NCBI GenBank assembly: GCA_023460575.1
Contig: JAEWPQ010000306.1
Coordinates: 1-64,000, forward strand
Source: Bacillota bacterium
GTDB lineage: Bacteria > Bacillota > Clostridia > Lachnospirales > Lachnospiraceae
Direction: 5' to 3'
DNA: 64,000 nucleotides
Below the pieces are notes generated by a model. The model worked only from the letters and a program-made list of their open reading frames with translations. It was not told the origin of the DNA and did no database searches. Below are positions 34,601 to 43,184 of this stretch, piece after piece (position 1 is the first letter of the stretch; every line of letters starts with the position of its first letter). The position numbers and the translations under genes are program-made.

Positions 34601-35697
34601 TTGTTGTGTTGCATTTCATGTTGCATAGTCTCAAAATGATCTATGATCTTTCCTGTGAATATCGTGTTGTAATCTTCCATAGTTCCCCGGTAAATTCTTT
34701 TTAAAGTTCCATCAGATGACCAGCCACCCCTTGCCATAATGTACTGATCCGGTACGCCGATTGCGTGCATGACACTGGCGGCATAGTGCCTGAGATCATG
34801 GAAGCGGAAGTGAGGGACATTGAGTCTTGTCAGGGCTCTTTCAAATCTCCTTGTCACCTGATCCGGATTTAAGTCTATCAGCTTTCCTTTATCAGGAAGT
34901 TTCTTTATTATGTATTCCGGCATTTCCACGGTTCTCGCACTTAAAACTGTCTTAGTGGTTTTCGTCACCCATTCTGTCTTTCCTGCATCAACCATGGCTT
35001 TATTAATCCGGATAAGATTCCCAGACACATCGGCAGCTGTGAGGGCGCATATCTCTGATCGTCTCATTGTGCCAAACGCTGCCATGTAAACAGCTATCTC
35101 CATATCTTTATCATTCACGGCGAAGTAGTCCAGTATGCCACGTATATCATTGTCCGTGGGGACATATAAATCGGGCTTAACCTTTTGCGGGAGAGTAACG
35201 TCCAGCTGAATGCCTGGAGCATACATTTCCATCACAGCTGACAGTAAGCCATAGGCGTTCCTGGTAGTTTTCGGGCTATGCTTCGCCGCGAACTTATTGA
35301 CCCAGTGCTGCACAAGCTCAGAAGACAGCTTCCGGAGTTTTGTATCGGCCAGATCTCCATAATAGTTCTTCCTCATGCGCAGGTACTCCCTGATCGTAGA
35401 TGGGGACAGGACATTACTCTTTAAATCACAGTATTTGTCAATAGCTTCTCCAAGGGTAAAATCTTTTGGACGGCTGACGGTGCTTTTATCTGCAGCAAAT
35501 GCAGCGGCATCTTTTTCTGCCTGTCTTTTCCCTGCTTTTGATGGATCGTCACAGGTAAAGGATTCATAGATCCGCTTTTGCTTCTGCTTTCCATTCTTGT
35601 CAAGGGCGGGCTTTCCGTCTTTTAAATATACCGGTTCGCTGTGACTGTATACCAGACACCTCCAGGAGCCGGAGGGGAGTTTCTTCGCTGTTGCCAT
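34585..35697 (-). CDS. int: phage integrase, tyrosine recombinase
   Basis: 370 residues. N-terminal arm-binding region, SAM-like core-binding domain near 95-190 (TLGEAIDKYCDLK), then the catalytic domain with Arg in GTMRRSEICAL, H-x-x-R in FHDLRHYAAS, Trp in place of the second His (GGWSSD) and the nucleophile Tyr in RIYRG. Start 35697 chosen because the in-frame ATG at 35706 is only 2 bases from AAAGGA. It inserts the phage into the adjacent tRNA-Gly gene. Confidence 0.95.
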   Translation of the reverse strand: MATAKKLPSGSWRCLVYSHSEPVYLKDGKPALDKNGKQKQKRIYESFTCDDPSKAGKRQAEKDAAAFAADKSTVSRPKDFTLGEAIDKYCDLKSNVLSPSTIREYLRMRKNYYGDLADTKLRKLSSELVQHWVNKFAAKHSPKTTRNAYGLLSAVMEMYAPGIQLDVTLPQKVKPDLYVPTDNDIRGILDYFAVNDKDMEIAVYMAAFGTMRRSEICALTAADVSGNLIRINKAMVDAGKTEWVTKTTKTVLSARTVEMPEYIIKKLPDKGKLIDLNPDQVTRRFERALTRLNVPHFRFHDLRHYAASVMHAIGVPDQYIMARGGWSSDGTLKRIYRGTMEDYNTIFTGKIIDHFETMQHEMQHNKKKAL

Positions 35698-35706
35698 ATT
35701 TATCAT

Positions 35707-35921
35707 TTCCTTTCTGTTGCGCCGGCGCTTTTCGGCTGTTTATTGTGGATAGAATGTGGATAACTTATTTTTAAACGCAAAAAATACGCCCCTTGCCAGC
35801 GCGTCCTGAAAATGATATAATATAGATGCCTAAAATATCATTTCTTTCCGGCGCGTCCGGCAAGAGAATTTATGTGAAAAGCTCTGGGAGTTACCGCTCC
35901 TGGGGCTTTTTCCATCTCTGT
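35707..35921. promoter_or_regulatory. integrase upstream region with nested inverted repeats
   Basis: An imperfect inverted repeat spans 35792-35864: CTTGCC ... GGCAAG outside, ATGATAT ... ATATCAT inside. The octamer GCGCGTCC is directly repeated at 35799-35806 and 35851-35858. A palindrome GCGCCGGCGC lies at about 35720. A hairpin near 35874-35911 with T-rich ends can stop the ImmA transcript. Possibly integrase/excisionase arm sites or an int control region. Confidence 0.45.
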
Positions 35922-36398
35922 TTATTTTGGGAATAACATAGTATGTATTTGAAGATTTGGTTCAAATTGCAGAAAATAGTTATCCACCATAATTCCGGTT
36001 CCGTATATCTGACGGTAACATTCAAGCGCCTCTTTTAAAGTAGCCTCTGTCACGTCAAGATATTCTGCAATATCGTGCACGTTTTCACAATGAGCCTTGA
36101 ATGCGTTTATAATTCCCATTAAACCAATTCTGTCATTGAATCCCCATAGTCTGGCAGCACGTTCCTGCTTCTGATTAACTGTGGTTTTTGTGCCCGTAAT
36201 GATTCCAGATGTCGTATAGTAATGCCCGAGTTCTTCGGCAAGTACATCTGCCTTAGCGGCGGTGGTTGGCAGATCAGATCTGATTGCTATCGACCCGTCA
36301 CAGTATAATCCATGAATGTTCTTACTGTTAAAATTAATGTAATCAATCTTAATATTTTCTTCGTATGCTTTTTGCTCTAGTTTTTCTAAATCGTTCAT
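35922..36398 (-). CDS. ImmA/IrrE-type metallopeptidase-like protein
   Basis: 158 residues. In ImmA of ICEBs1 the family cleaves the repressor to induce excision. The expected HExxH reads EELGH (LAEELGHYYT), with the first His replaced by Glu; KQERAARLWGF follows as the third-ligand helix. This Glu form is, from memory, common in Firmicute phage members, so it may still be active or act as a non-peptidase partner. Lies 19 bases after the repressor gene in the same transcript. Confidence 0.85.
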   Translation of the reverse strand: MNDLEKLEQKAYEENIKIDYINFNSKNIHGLYCDGSIAIRSDLPTTAAKADVLAEELGHYYTTSGIITGTKTTVNQKQERAARLWGFNDRIGLMGIINAFKAHCENVHDIAEYLDVTEATLKEALECYRQIYGTGIMVDNYFLQFEPNLQIHTMLFPK

Positions 36399-36417
36399 TA
36401 ATTGTCCCCACGTAGTA

Positions 36418-36741
36418 CTACTTACGTCTGCTTTTTACAAACCGAACATAATTCATAATTTCTTCCATTTCTTCGTCTGAAAGTTCTTCACCCTCGAAAT
36501 GAGCCGCTAACGTATCAACCGAAGACAGTTCAGCACTGTAATCTTTTGGCTCTTCTCCTGTCATTAAGTAATCAACTGTAACATCAAAATAATCAGCTAT
36601 CTTTTTCATTTTATCAGCTTTTGGAACGTATCTTCCTGCTTTCCAATTGCTAATAGTAGCAGTGGTTATTCCCGTTTCTTTACATACCCGATAAGGAGTT
36701 ACGCCTTTTTCTTCGCATAGTTTTTCAAAAATGTCATACAT
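36418..36741 (-). CDS. CI-like phage repressor (XRE family HTH)
   Basis: 107 residues. HTH: LCEEKGVTPYRVCKETGITTATISNWKAGRYVPKADKMKKIADYF. A short acidic tail (EELSDEEMEEIMNYV) replaces a peptidase domain, consistent with control by the ImmA-like protein downstream. Start 36741 has GAGGTG 5 bases upstream. Divergent from the Cro-like gene at 36946, with which it shares the HTH pattern (TATISNWK vs TATLTNWK). Confidence 0.88.
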   Translation of the reverse strand: MYDIFEKLCEEKGVTPYRVCKETGITTATISNWKAGRYVPKADKMKKIADYFDVTVDYLMTGEEPKDYSAELSSVDTLAAHFEGEELSDEEMEEIMNYVRFVKSRRK

Positions 36742-36945
36742 ATTACACCTCGTAAAAATAAGTTTGAAAAATAAGCTAAACCCCATTGACAAGCTTTGAA
36801 ATCAATGCTATTATATGTTCATAGCTTTGATATATAAGCTAAATAAAGCGGAATTAGCTGAGTTTTCTTTATAACTTTGATCGACCTCTTAATTATATTA
36901 GAAATCTTAGCTAATGTCAACAAGTTTTAGAATGGAGGTGTAATT
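36742..36945. promoter_or_regulatory. lysogeny switch: opposing promoters and operator dyad
   Basis: Plus strand TTGACA (36786-36791), 17 bp, TATTAT (36809-36814). Minus strand TTGACA (36920-36915), 17 bp, TATAAT (36897-36892). The two promoters point toward each other and would transcribe across one another. Between them lies a dyad TAGCTT ... AAGCTA (36822-36841); related words AGCTTTGA, ATAAGCTAA and TTAGCTAA recur near both promoters. Confidence 0.65.
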
Positions 36946-37149
36946 TTGTACCAAAAATATGCGGAATTACGTGACAAGGCGAGAGTAACTGATTATGAAG
37001 TTGCTAAACAAACGGGAGTGGCTACGGCTACTTTGACAAATTGGAAATATGGGAGATACAACCCGAAATTTGACAAGCTTATGGCTTTGGCGAAGTATTT
37101 CGAGGTTCCAGTGGATTATTTTGCGGAAGAATCCAACGACTCCCAGTAA
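36946..37149 (+). CDS. Cro-like XRE family regulator
   Basis: 67 residues, a single HTH domain: KARVTDYEVAKQTGVATATLTNWKYGRY. TTG start, 5 bases after GGAGGTG; no ATG or GTG fits. It probably binds the same operators as the repressor and favours lytic growth. Confidence 0.85.
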   Translation: MYQKYAELRDKARVTDYEVAKQTGVATATLTNWKYGRYNPKFDKLMALAKYFEVPVDYFAEESNDSQ

Positions 37150-37185
37150 CCCGACAACCATATTTAATTCAAGGAGGTGAAAGAC

Positions 37186-37596
37186 ATGGATATTTACATA
37201 ATAGAAAGCAGACCGGTAAGAACGCTTACTCCAGTAGGTTATTACCGTAAACTCTGCGACGCTTACGTTACAGAGCTGGGAAGAGAATACAACCACGGTC
37301 ACTATTTTCCTTATATACACCATGCCTGCGATACCATAGCAAGGGAAATGTATTCACATATGACCGGAAGAAAACTCAACGTAACAAACCTTATTATCTC
37401 AGAAGCAGACGCAGACAAGGTGTTTGAGTATTTCAAAATCTTTGCCAATGTATGGGTTTATCAGGTCACTGGTGGAGTAGATCGGGAGGTTTCTGAAAAG
37501 GAACAGAGAATTAAACGGATCACAGATATACTACACTCTGCCAATACAGAACAGTTGTCCAGATTGGACACATTTATTCGGACTTATGTCCAGTAG
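37186..37596 (+). CDS. early phage protein, unknown
   Basis: 136 residues, no recognised family. Contains HGHYFPYIHHACDTIAREMY and a charged helical C-terminus (SEKEQRIKRITDILHSA). Start 37186 follows AAGGAGGTG by 6 bases. First gene after Cro, so an early control or host-takeover role is possible. Confidence 0.7.
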   Translation: MDIYIIESRPVRTLTPVGYYRKLCDAYVTELGREYNHGHYFPYIHHACDTIAREMYSHMTGRKLNVTNLIISEADADKVFEYFKIFANVWVYQVTGGVDREVSEKEQRIKRITDILHSANTEQLSRLDTFIRTYVQ

Positions 37597-37622
37597 CAAC
37601 GACACAATGAAAAGGAGAATCC

Positions 37623-37781
37623 ATGAACAGTTTAAAAGTAATCGAATACCGGAATATCCGGGTATTAACAACACAGCAGATCGCGGATGCTCATGAGTTG
37701 GTTGACTGCTATGAGGTTCCTACGTATTTGGAAGAGCTGATCACAGATGCCAACGCTCAAATGGGCTTGGGTGTGGCCTGA
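37623..37781 (+). CDS. small early protein, possible antirepressor (ORF6N) remnant
   Basis: 52 residues. The start, LKVIEYRNIRVLTTQQIADAHE, resembles the first helix and strand of ORF6N/Ant-type phage antirepressors, but the protein stops before the rest of the domain. AAAGGAG precedes the ATG. Either a truncated antirepressor or a stand-alone micro-protein. Confidence 0.5.
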   Translation: MNSLKVIEYRNIRVLTTQQIADAHELVDCYEVPTYLEELITDANAQMGLGVA

Positions 37782-37782
37782 C

Positions 37783-37908
37783 ATGCCTGAATATTCATGT
37801 GAAACCTGCCGTTACCGCCGTCTCTGTCCGGAACGTAGCAGGGGATATGCGTGCAGAGGTTACGAGAAAAGGAGGGAGTCAGGTGGCAAAATCAGCACCA
37901 AACGATAA
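37783..37908 (+). CDS. tiny Cys-rich protein (zinc-binding candidate)
   Basis: 41 residues, begins one base after the previous stop. Four Cys: CETC, then LC and AC in CETCRYRRLCPERSRGYACRG. Basic tail. No clear ribosome binding site, so it would depend on translational coupling. The last 26 bases overlap the next gene. Confidence 0.45.
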   Translation: MPEYSCETCRYRRLCPERSRGYACRGYEKRRESGGKISTKR

Positions 37909-38167
37909 GGAAATCGCAGGACGTGTATTCCGGGCTTGTATTTCTGCCAATCGTGAAATGTACGATATCTGTGAAACTGTAATGGCCGCGAAAGCTGGCA
38001 TAGAAGTAAGAACCTTTCGTGGAAAATGTAAGAACCCGGAAACCTTCACCATGAAAGAAGTGTGGAGTTTAAGCAAGGTCTTAAAACTAACGCCGGTACA
38101 GGCTGCCAGTATCTTACTTGGTAGGCCACTTACCAGTAAGGAAATCAAAGAATTCATTCTTTTATGA
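37883..38167 (+). CDS. phage HTH-like protein
   Basis: 94 residues. EVRTFRGKCKNPETFTMKEVWSLSKVLKL resembles the second half of a Cro/C1-type helix-turn-helix domain used by DUF739-like phage regulators. GTG start at 37883 with AGGAGGG 6 bases upstream; the longer in-frame ATG at 37799 has no site. Confidence 0.6.
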   Translation: MAKSAPNDKEIAGRVFRACISANREMYDICETVMAAKAGIEVRTFRGKCKNPETFTMKEVWSLSKVLKLTPVQAASILLGRPLTSKEIKEFILL

Positions 38168-38177
38168 AAGGAGTACT

Positions 38178-38345
38178 ATGAGAGGATTTCAGAAGAGATA
38201 CGCTAATTACAGCCGATCAGAAGTGTACGCAGTAATATATAGCGATTTTCGTCTTGTTTTCTACAATACCAGTTTTAAGGGTGGGACAAAGCTTTTCGTA
38301 ATGGCTCCGAGAAGAAAGGAGAAAACACATGCGGCAGTACTATGA
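38178..38345 (+). CDS. small phage protein, unknown
   Basis: 55 residues, basic and Tyr-rich; AAAGGAG precedes the ATG at 38178. Overlaps the next gene by 17 bases. No family seen. Confidence 0.5.
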   Translation: MRGFQKRYANYSRSEVYAVIYSDFRLVFYNTSFKGGTKLFVMAPRRKEKTHAAVL

Positions 38346-38481
38346 CAATTTAGACGATTACTATGATCACAGCAGACACCCATTGATGGACAAGGTTATA
38401 TGTTATGTCAGAATGACAATTATATTTTTCTGCTGTCTGGCTTTATTGTTTGCCATATGCGGTGTATTAGAGACTTTGTGA
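38329..38481 (+). CDS. small single-span membrane protein
   Basis: 50 residues. Tyr/Asp-rich N-terminus (about 20 residues) then one hydrophobic helix MTIIFFCCLALLFAICGVL. AAAGGAG precedes the ATG. Unknown function; superinfection exclusion is one possibility for such early micro-proteins. Confidence 0.5.
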   Translation: MRQYYDNLDDYYDHSRHPLMDKVICYVRMTIIFFCCLALLFAICGVLETL

Positions 38482-38497
38482 GGGGAGGTGAGACACC

Positions 38498-38668
38498 GTG
38501 AATACTTTTAGTTGGACGCCTGAAGGAACCGAGATCCTGTCCATAAACACATTGGAAATAGCTTTCGATGCAGGGAATTTAAATCCCCTGCTGATAAACG
38601 ATGGTCATATTATTGGCTTCGAAAAAGCAGAAACCCCGGGAGCGGCAACTCCCAGGGAATCAAGGTAA
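38498..38668 (+). CDS. small phage protein, unknown
   Basis: 56 residues, GTG start 8 bases after GGGAGGTG. Acidic, no motif recognised. The last gene before the recombination module. Confidence 0.5.
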   Translation: MNTFSWTPEGTEILSINTLEIAFDAGNLNPLLINDGHIIGFEKAETPGAATPRESR

Positions 38669-38721
38669 CTCGTAAACACTATTCATCCCTATTATACATA
38701 GGGAACAGGAGGAATGCAACT

Positions 38722-39996
38722 ATGTCTATGAAAATCAATCAATTGGAGATTGAGAATGTAAAGCGAATTAAAGCTGTAAAGATTGAACCATCAGCAAACG
38801 GCCTGACTATTATCGGTGGCAGAAACAACCAGGGAAAGACCTCTGTACTGGATTCCATTGCCTGGGTGCTTGGAGGGGACAAGTTCCGTCCCTCACAGGC
38901 GCAGCGCGACCAGTCAGTGATTCCACCTAACCTCAAAATCACCATGAGCAATGGTCTGGTGGTTGAACGGAAAGGAAAGAACAGCGCCCTGAAGGTGACG
39001 GATCCGAATGGAGAGAAGGGCGGACAGCAACTCCTTAATGACTTTGTGGAACAGTTTGCCTTGAACCTTCCAAAGTTCATGGAATCGACCTCAAAAGAAA
39101 AAGCCCAGATCTTACTTAAAATTATTGGGGTAGGGGACAAGCTCCTGACGCTGGAACGGGAAGAACAGGAGAAGTATAATGAGCGGCTTACTATTGGTCG
39201 TATTGCAGATCAGAAAGAAAAGTATGCAAAGGAACAACCGGCTTATAACGATGCACCGGTGGAGCTGGTGTCTGCTTCAGAACTTATTAAAAAGCAACAG
39301 GACATCCTGGCGCAAAACGGCGAGAACCAAAGAAAGCGGGAGCGGCTCCACCAGTTAGAGCAGGAAGACCAGAGACTCATGGAGCAGATCCAGGAGCTTC
39401 TGAAAAAACAGGAGGCGGTTCGCGCAGATCTTTCCATTGCAAGAATGAATGCGAAGGATCTGGAGGATCAGTCCACTGCAGAACTGGAACGCAGCATTTC
39501 TGATATTGAGAAGATCAACCGGAAAGTGCGGGCGAACCTTGATAAAGAGAAAGCAGAAGACGACGCCAGGGAATACCGCAGGCAGTATGACCAGCTTTCT
39601 AAGCAGCTTGATGAAACCCGTGACGCTAAGAATGATCTGCTTAAAAAAGCGGAGCTTCCTCTTCCGGAACTTTCTATTAAAGAGGGAGAGCTGGTTTATA
39701 AGGGCCAGCAGTGGGACAACATGTCAGGTTCCGACCGGCTTAAGGTATCCACTGCCATTGTCCGGAAGTTAAATCCCGAGTGCGGTTTTGTCCTCCTTGA
39801 TAAGTTGGAGCAGATGGACCTTGAAGTACTTAAGGAGTTTGGTGAGTGGCTGGAAGTAGAGGGACTGCAGGCCATTGCTACCAGGGTAAGTACCGGGGAG
39901 GAATGCAGCATCGTTATTGAAGATGGATACGTGGCAGGTCAGGAGCACCCGCTTATGGAAGATAAGAAGACAGGATGGAAGGAAGGAGTATTTTAA
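38722..39996 (+). CDS. SMC/RecF-like AAA ATPase of the phage recombination module
   Basis: 424 residues. Walker A GGRNNQGKTSVLDSI near 32-46, a coiled coil near 135-300 (Gln/Glu/Lys-rich), an ABC-type signature MSGSDRLKVSTA near 335 and Walker B GFVLLDKLEQMD in which Lys follows the Asp instead of the usual Glu. Likely a DNA-end-binding ATPase working with the annealing protein downstream. AGGAGG before the ATG; stop overlaps the next start (TAATG). Confidence 0.85.
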   Translation: MSMKINQLEIENVKRIKAVKIEPSANGLTIIGGRNNQGKTSVLDSIAWVLGGDKFRPSQAQRDQSVIPPNLKITMSNGLVVERKGKNSALKVTDPNGEKGGQQLLNDFVEQFALNLPKFMESTSKEKAQILLKIIGVGDKLLTLEREEQEKYNERLTIGRIADQKEKYAKEQPAYNDAPVELVSASELIKKQQDILAQNGENQRKRERLHQLEQEDQRLMEQIQELLKKQEAVRADLSIARMNAKDLEDQSTAELERSISDIEKINRKVRANLDKEKAEDDAREYRRQYDQLSKQLDETRDAKNDLLKKAELPLPELSIKEGELVYKGQQWDNMSGSDRLKVSTAIVRKLNPECGFVLLDKLEQMDLEVLKEFGEWLEVEGLQAIATRVSTGEECSIVIEDGYVAGQEHPLMEDKKTGWKEGVF

Positions 39997-41120
39997 TGCA
40001 GATTATTAAAGGAAAGTTGCCAGGGGCGAAGAAGACCGTTGTGTACGGTCCCGAGGGAATTGGCAAGTCAACTTTTGCAGCACGGTTCCCGGATCCAGTA
40101 TTTATTGATACCGAGGGAAGTACAAAGGATATGGATGTTGCAAGGCTTCCAGAGCCTAGCAGCTGGACTATGATCTTGGAACAGGTGGCAGAGGTGATCC
40201 GCATACCAAATGTTTGCAGAACTTTAATTCTTGATACGGCAGACTGGGCGGAAATGCTATGTACCACAAGCGTATGTGATAAGAACCACAAGAGCAGCAT
40301 TGAAGAGTTTGGCTACGGAAAAGGCTATACATATATTCAGGAGGAGTTTGGAAAGCTTTTAAATCTTCTTACTGATGTAACGAAAATCGGGATCAACGTG
40401 GTTTTAACAGCTCATGCAAAAATGCGAAAGTTTGAGCAGCCGGATGAAATGGGAGCCTATGACCGTTGGGAAATGAAACTGAGTAAAGGCGTGGCTCCCA
40501 TGGTGAAGGAATGGGCAGATATGGTCCTCTTCTGTAACTACAAGACCATGGTTGTAAATGTAGACGGCCAGGGCGCCCAGAAGGGCAAGAACAAAGCTCA
40601 GGGCGGTAGACGTGTTATGTACACGACTCATCATTCATGTTGGGACGCCAAAAATCGCTATGGGCTTCCCGACGAAGTGCCATTTGAATACGATTCAATT
40701 CGCCACATCATAGAAAGTTCCGTTGCGGGAAATCCCGTTTCGGAAGAAAAAAAGACCACGTCACCAGTTACTCAGCCGAGAAAGGAGGATTCTGGGAGTA
40801 CTGTCAGTCAGAGCAGAGAAGAGCCTCCAAAAGAAGAGAAAGCAGCTCCACCGGTGGATACAAGGTCAGAATCAGTAACCCCACCAGATGTAAAGATTGA
40901 TGAACGGATTCCAAAAACCCTTCGCGATTTGATGGTTCGTAATCAGGTTGACGAGTGGGATATCCAAAACGTAGTGGCCGCAAGGGGATACTTCCCTGCA
41001 GATATGAATGTGGCTGATTATCCGCAGGATTTTATTGCAGGTGTGCTTGTGGGTGCTTGGGAACAGGTCTATGGAATGGTCAAAGAAATGAAAGAAACCG
41101 ACAGCTTGGTATTTAATTAG
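39996..41120 (+). CDS. RecA-like ATP-binding protein (Sak4-type single-strand annealing)
   Basis: 374 residues. Walker A VYGPEGIGKSTFAARFPDP followed by FIDTEGS, and Walker B TLILDTADW, with LTAHAKMRKFE further on: the pattern of phage Sak4 nucleotide-binding proteins. The C-terminal third (about 245-310) is a Pro/Ser/Glu linker then a small helical domain. GGAAGGAG precedes the ATG. The DUF669 gene follows 15 bases later, a common pairing. Confidence 0.85.
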   Translation: MQIIKGKLPGAKKTVVYGPEGIGKSTFAARFPDPVFIDTEGSTKDMDVARLPEPSSWTMILEQVAEVIRIPNVCRTLILDTADWAEMLCTTSVCDKNHKSSIEEFGYGKGYTYIQEEFGKLLNLLTDVTKIGINVVLTAHAKMRKFEQPDEMGAYDRWEMKLSKGVAPMVKEWADMVLFCNYKTMVVNVDGQGAQKGKNKAQGGRRVMYTTHHSCWDAKNRYGLPDEVPFEYDSIRHIIESSVAGNPVSEEKKTTSPVTQPRKEDSGSTVSQSREEPPKEEKAAPPVDTRSESVTPPDVKIDERIPKTLRDLMVRNQVDEWDIQNVVAARGYFPADMNVADYPQDFIAGVLVGAWEQVYGMVKEMKETDSLVFN

Positions 41121-41135
41121 AGGAGGATATAACAG

Positions 41136-41585
41136 ATGGCAGATTATGAAGCAAAAGAATTAGGATGGGACGATGAAGTGGAAAAAGGTGAGGGAGGCGG
41201 GGACTTTGTCCTCCTTCCTCCGGGCGATTATGAGTTTACAGTGGAATCATTCGAACGGGCCAGGCACCCAGGCGGTGATAAATCTCCAGAGTGTAACAAA
41301 GCCATTTTAAAGTTGAGAATCGACACGCAGGAGGGAACAACTCTCCTTACAGAGAACTTACTTCTTTATGATAAGATGCAGTGGAAAATTGCACAGTTCT
41401 TCCTTTGTATTGGTGAAAAGGAGATCGAGGGAAAGGTCAGAATGAACTGGCCAGCAGTTCCCGGAGCAAAAGGAAAAGCTACGATCGAGGTAACACCTGG
41501 AAGAGATGATCCAAGCAAGAAGTTTAATCATGTGAAGAGGTTTCTTCCATATGAACCGAAAAAATTTGAGGCAGGGAAGTTTTAA
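41136..41585 (+). CDS. DUF669 protein (probable single-strand-binding partner)
   Basis: 149 residues. LPPGDYEFTVESFERARHPGG and NHVKRFLPYEP at the end are typical of DUF669 proteins, which in phages sit with Sak4 and appear to take the role of a single-stranded DNA-binding protein. Confidence 0.82.
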   Translation: MADYEAKELGWDDEVEKGEGGGDFVLLPPGDYEFTVESFERARHPGGDKSPECNKAILKLRIDTQEGTTLLTENLLLYDKMQWKIAQFFLCIGEKEIEGKVRMNWPAVPGAKGKATIEVTPGRDDPSKKFNHVKRFLPYEPKKFEAGKF

Positions 41586-41587
41586 TT

Positions 41588-43171
41588 ATGGAACTTAGAC
41601 CATATCAGTCAGAGGCAAAGGCTGCAATCTTTGAAGAATGGGACAAGGGCGTCAAGCGGACGCTCCTGGTCCTCCCTACGGGGTGTGGTAAGACAATAGT
41701 ATTTGCAAAAGTAACAGAGGATTGTGTACGCAGGGGTAACCGAGTGTTGATTCTGGCGCACCGCGGAGAGCTCTTAGATCAGGCTACTGATAAGATCGGG
41801 AAAGCCACGGGATTGGGTTGTGCCACAGAAAAGGCAGAAGAAACCTGCCTGGGGAGTTGGTTCCGGGTTGTAGTCGGATCAGTTCAGAGCCTTACCAGAG
41901 AAAAGCGGTTAAAGCAGTTCCCAGTAGATTATTTTGACACCATTATCATTGATGAAGCACATCATTGTCTATCTGACAGTTATCAAAAGATCTTAGATTA
42001 TTTCAAAGAAGCCAATATTTTAGGCGTAACAGCGACACCGGATCGTGGTGATATGCGAAACCTGGGGGAATGCTTTGACAGTCTGGCTTACGAATATACA
42101 CTTCCAAAGGCGATTAAAGCCGGCTATCTCTCCCCGATCAAAGCTCTAACCCTTCCGCTTAAGCTGGATTTATCAGCAGTCGGAATGCAGTCGGGTGACT
42201 TTAAATCCGGAGATATTGCAACCGCTCTTGATCCATACCTGTATCAGATTGCTGATGAAATGGAAAAGCACTGCAAGGATCGGAAAACGGTTGTATTCCT
42301 TCCTCTGGTTAAAACAAGCCAGAAATTCAGGGACATTCTAAATAACAAAGGTTTTAAGGCTGCAGAGGTAAACGGAGACAGCAAGGACCGTGCCGAAGTG
42401 CTGGCAGCCTATGAGCGGGGAGATTATAACGTACTGTGTAATTCCATGTTACTGACCGAAGGGTGGGACTGCCCCAGTGTTGACTGCATTGTGGTGCTTC
42501 GTCCCACAAAGGTGAGAAGCCTTTACAGCCAGATGGTAGGACGTGGGACAAGGTTGTTTCCGGGAAAGGACCACTTACTTTTACTGGACTTCTTATGGCA
42601 TACCGAGCGGCATGAGCTTTGCCATCCGGCCAGTCTGATCTGTCAGGATGAGGAAGTAGCCCGAAAAATGACTGAGAATATCGAGCTGGCTGGCTGCCCC
42701 GTGGATATAGAACTGGCAGAAAAACAAGCGGCTGAGGATGTTGTTGCACAGAGAGAAGAAGCCCTCGCAAAGAAGCTGGAAGAGATGAAAAAGCGTAAGA
42801 AAGCACTGGTGGATCCATTGCAGTTTGAAATGAGCATTCAGGCGGAGGATTTATCCGGATATGTTCCTGCTTTTGGCTGGGAAATGTCGCCACCTACTGA
42901 TAAACAAAAGAAAGAACTGGAAAAGCGCGGAATCATGCCAGATGAAATAGACAATGCTGGAAAAGCCAATCTGATTTTAGACCGACTGAACAAACGCCGG
43001 GAAGAAAACTTAAGCACGCCAAAGCAGATCCGCTGCCTAGAAAAGTATGGTTTTCAGCATGTGGGAACATGGAATTTTGACAATGCCAAGAACATGATTG
43101 ACCGTATAGCAGCGGCAGGCTGGCGGGGCGCCCCTTCTGGCGTAAATCCGCGTGAGTATATACCGGAATAA
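41588..43171 (+). CDS. DEAD/DEAH-box superfamily 2 helicase
   Basis: 527 residues. Q-like start LRPYQSEAKAAIF, motif I LPTGCGKTIVF, motif Ia AHRGELL, motif II IIIDEAHHC, motif III GVTATPDRGD, motif VI QMVGRGTRLFPGK. After the helicase core a 100-residue charged region and a small helical domain near 420-500 follow. Unwinds DNA during phage replication. Starts 2 bases after DUF669. Confidence 0.93.
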   Translation: MELRPYQSEAKAAIFEEWDKGVKRTLLVLPTGCGKTIVFAKVTEDCVRRGNRVLILAHRGELLDQATDKIGKATGLGCATEKAEETCLGSWFRVVVGSVQSLTREKRLKQFPVDYFDTIIIDEAHHCLSDSYQKILDYFKEANILGVTATPDRGDMRNLGECFDSLAYEYTLPKAIKAGYLSPIKALTLPLKLDLSAVGMQSGDFKSGDIATALDPYLYQIADEMEKHCKDRKTVVFLPLVKTSQKFRDILNNKGFKAAEVNGDSKDRAEVLAAYERGDYNVLCNSMLLTEGWDCPSVDCIVVLRPTKVRSLYSQMVGRGTRLFPGKDHLLLLDFLWHTERHELCHPASLICQDEEVARKMTENIELAGCPVDIELAEKQAAEDVVAQREEALAKKLEEMKKRKKALVDPLQFEMSIQAEDLSGYVPAFGWEMSPPTDKQKKELEKRGIMPDEIDNAGKANLILDRLNKRREENLSTPKQIRCLEKYGFQHVGTWNFDNAKNMIDRIAAAGWRGAPSGVNPREYIPE

Positions 43172-43184
43172 GGAGACTTGAAAC

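Noticed and set aside
42354..42893. 179-codon minus-strand frame opposite the helicase
   Set aside because: Lies wholly within a clear helicase gene, Ser/Pro-rich composition, no start site.
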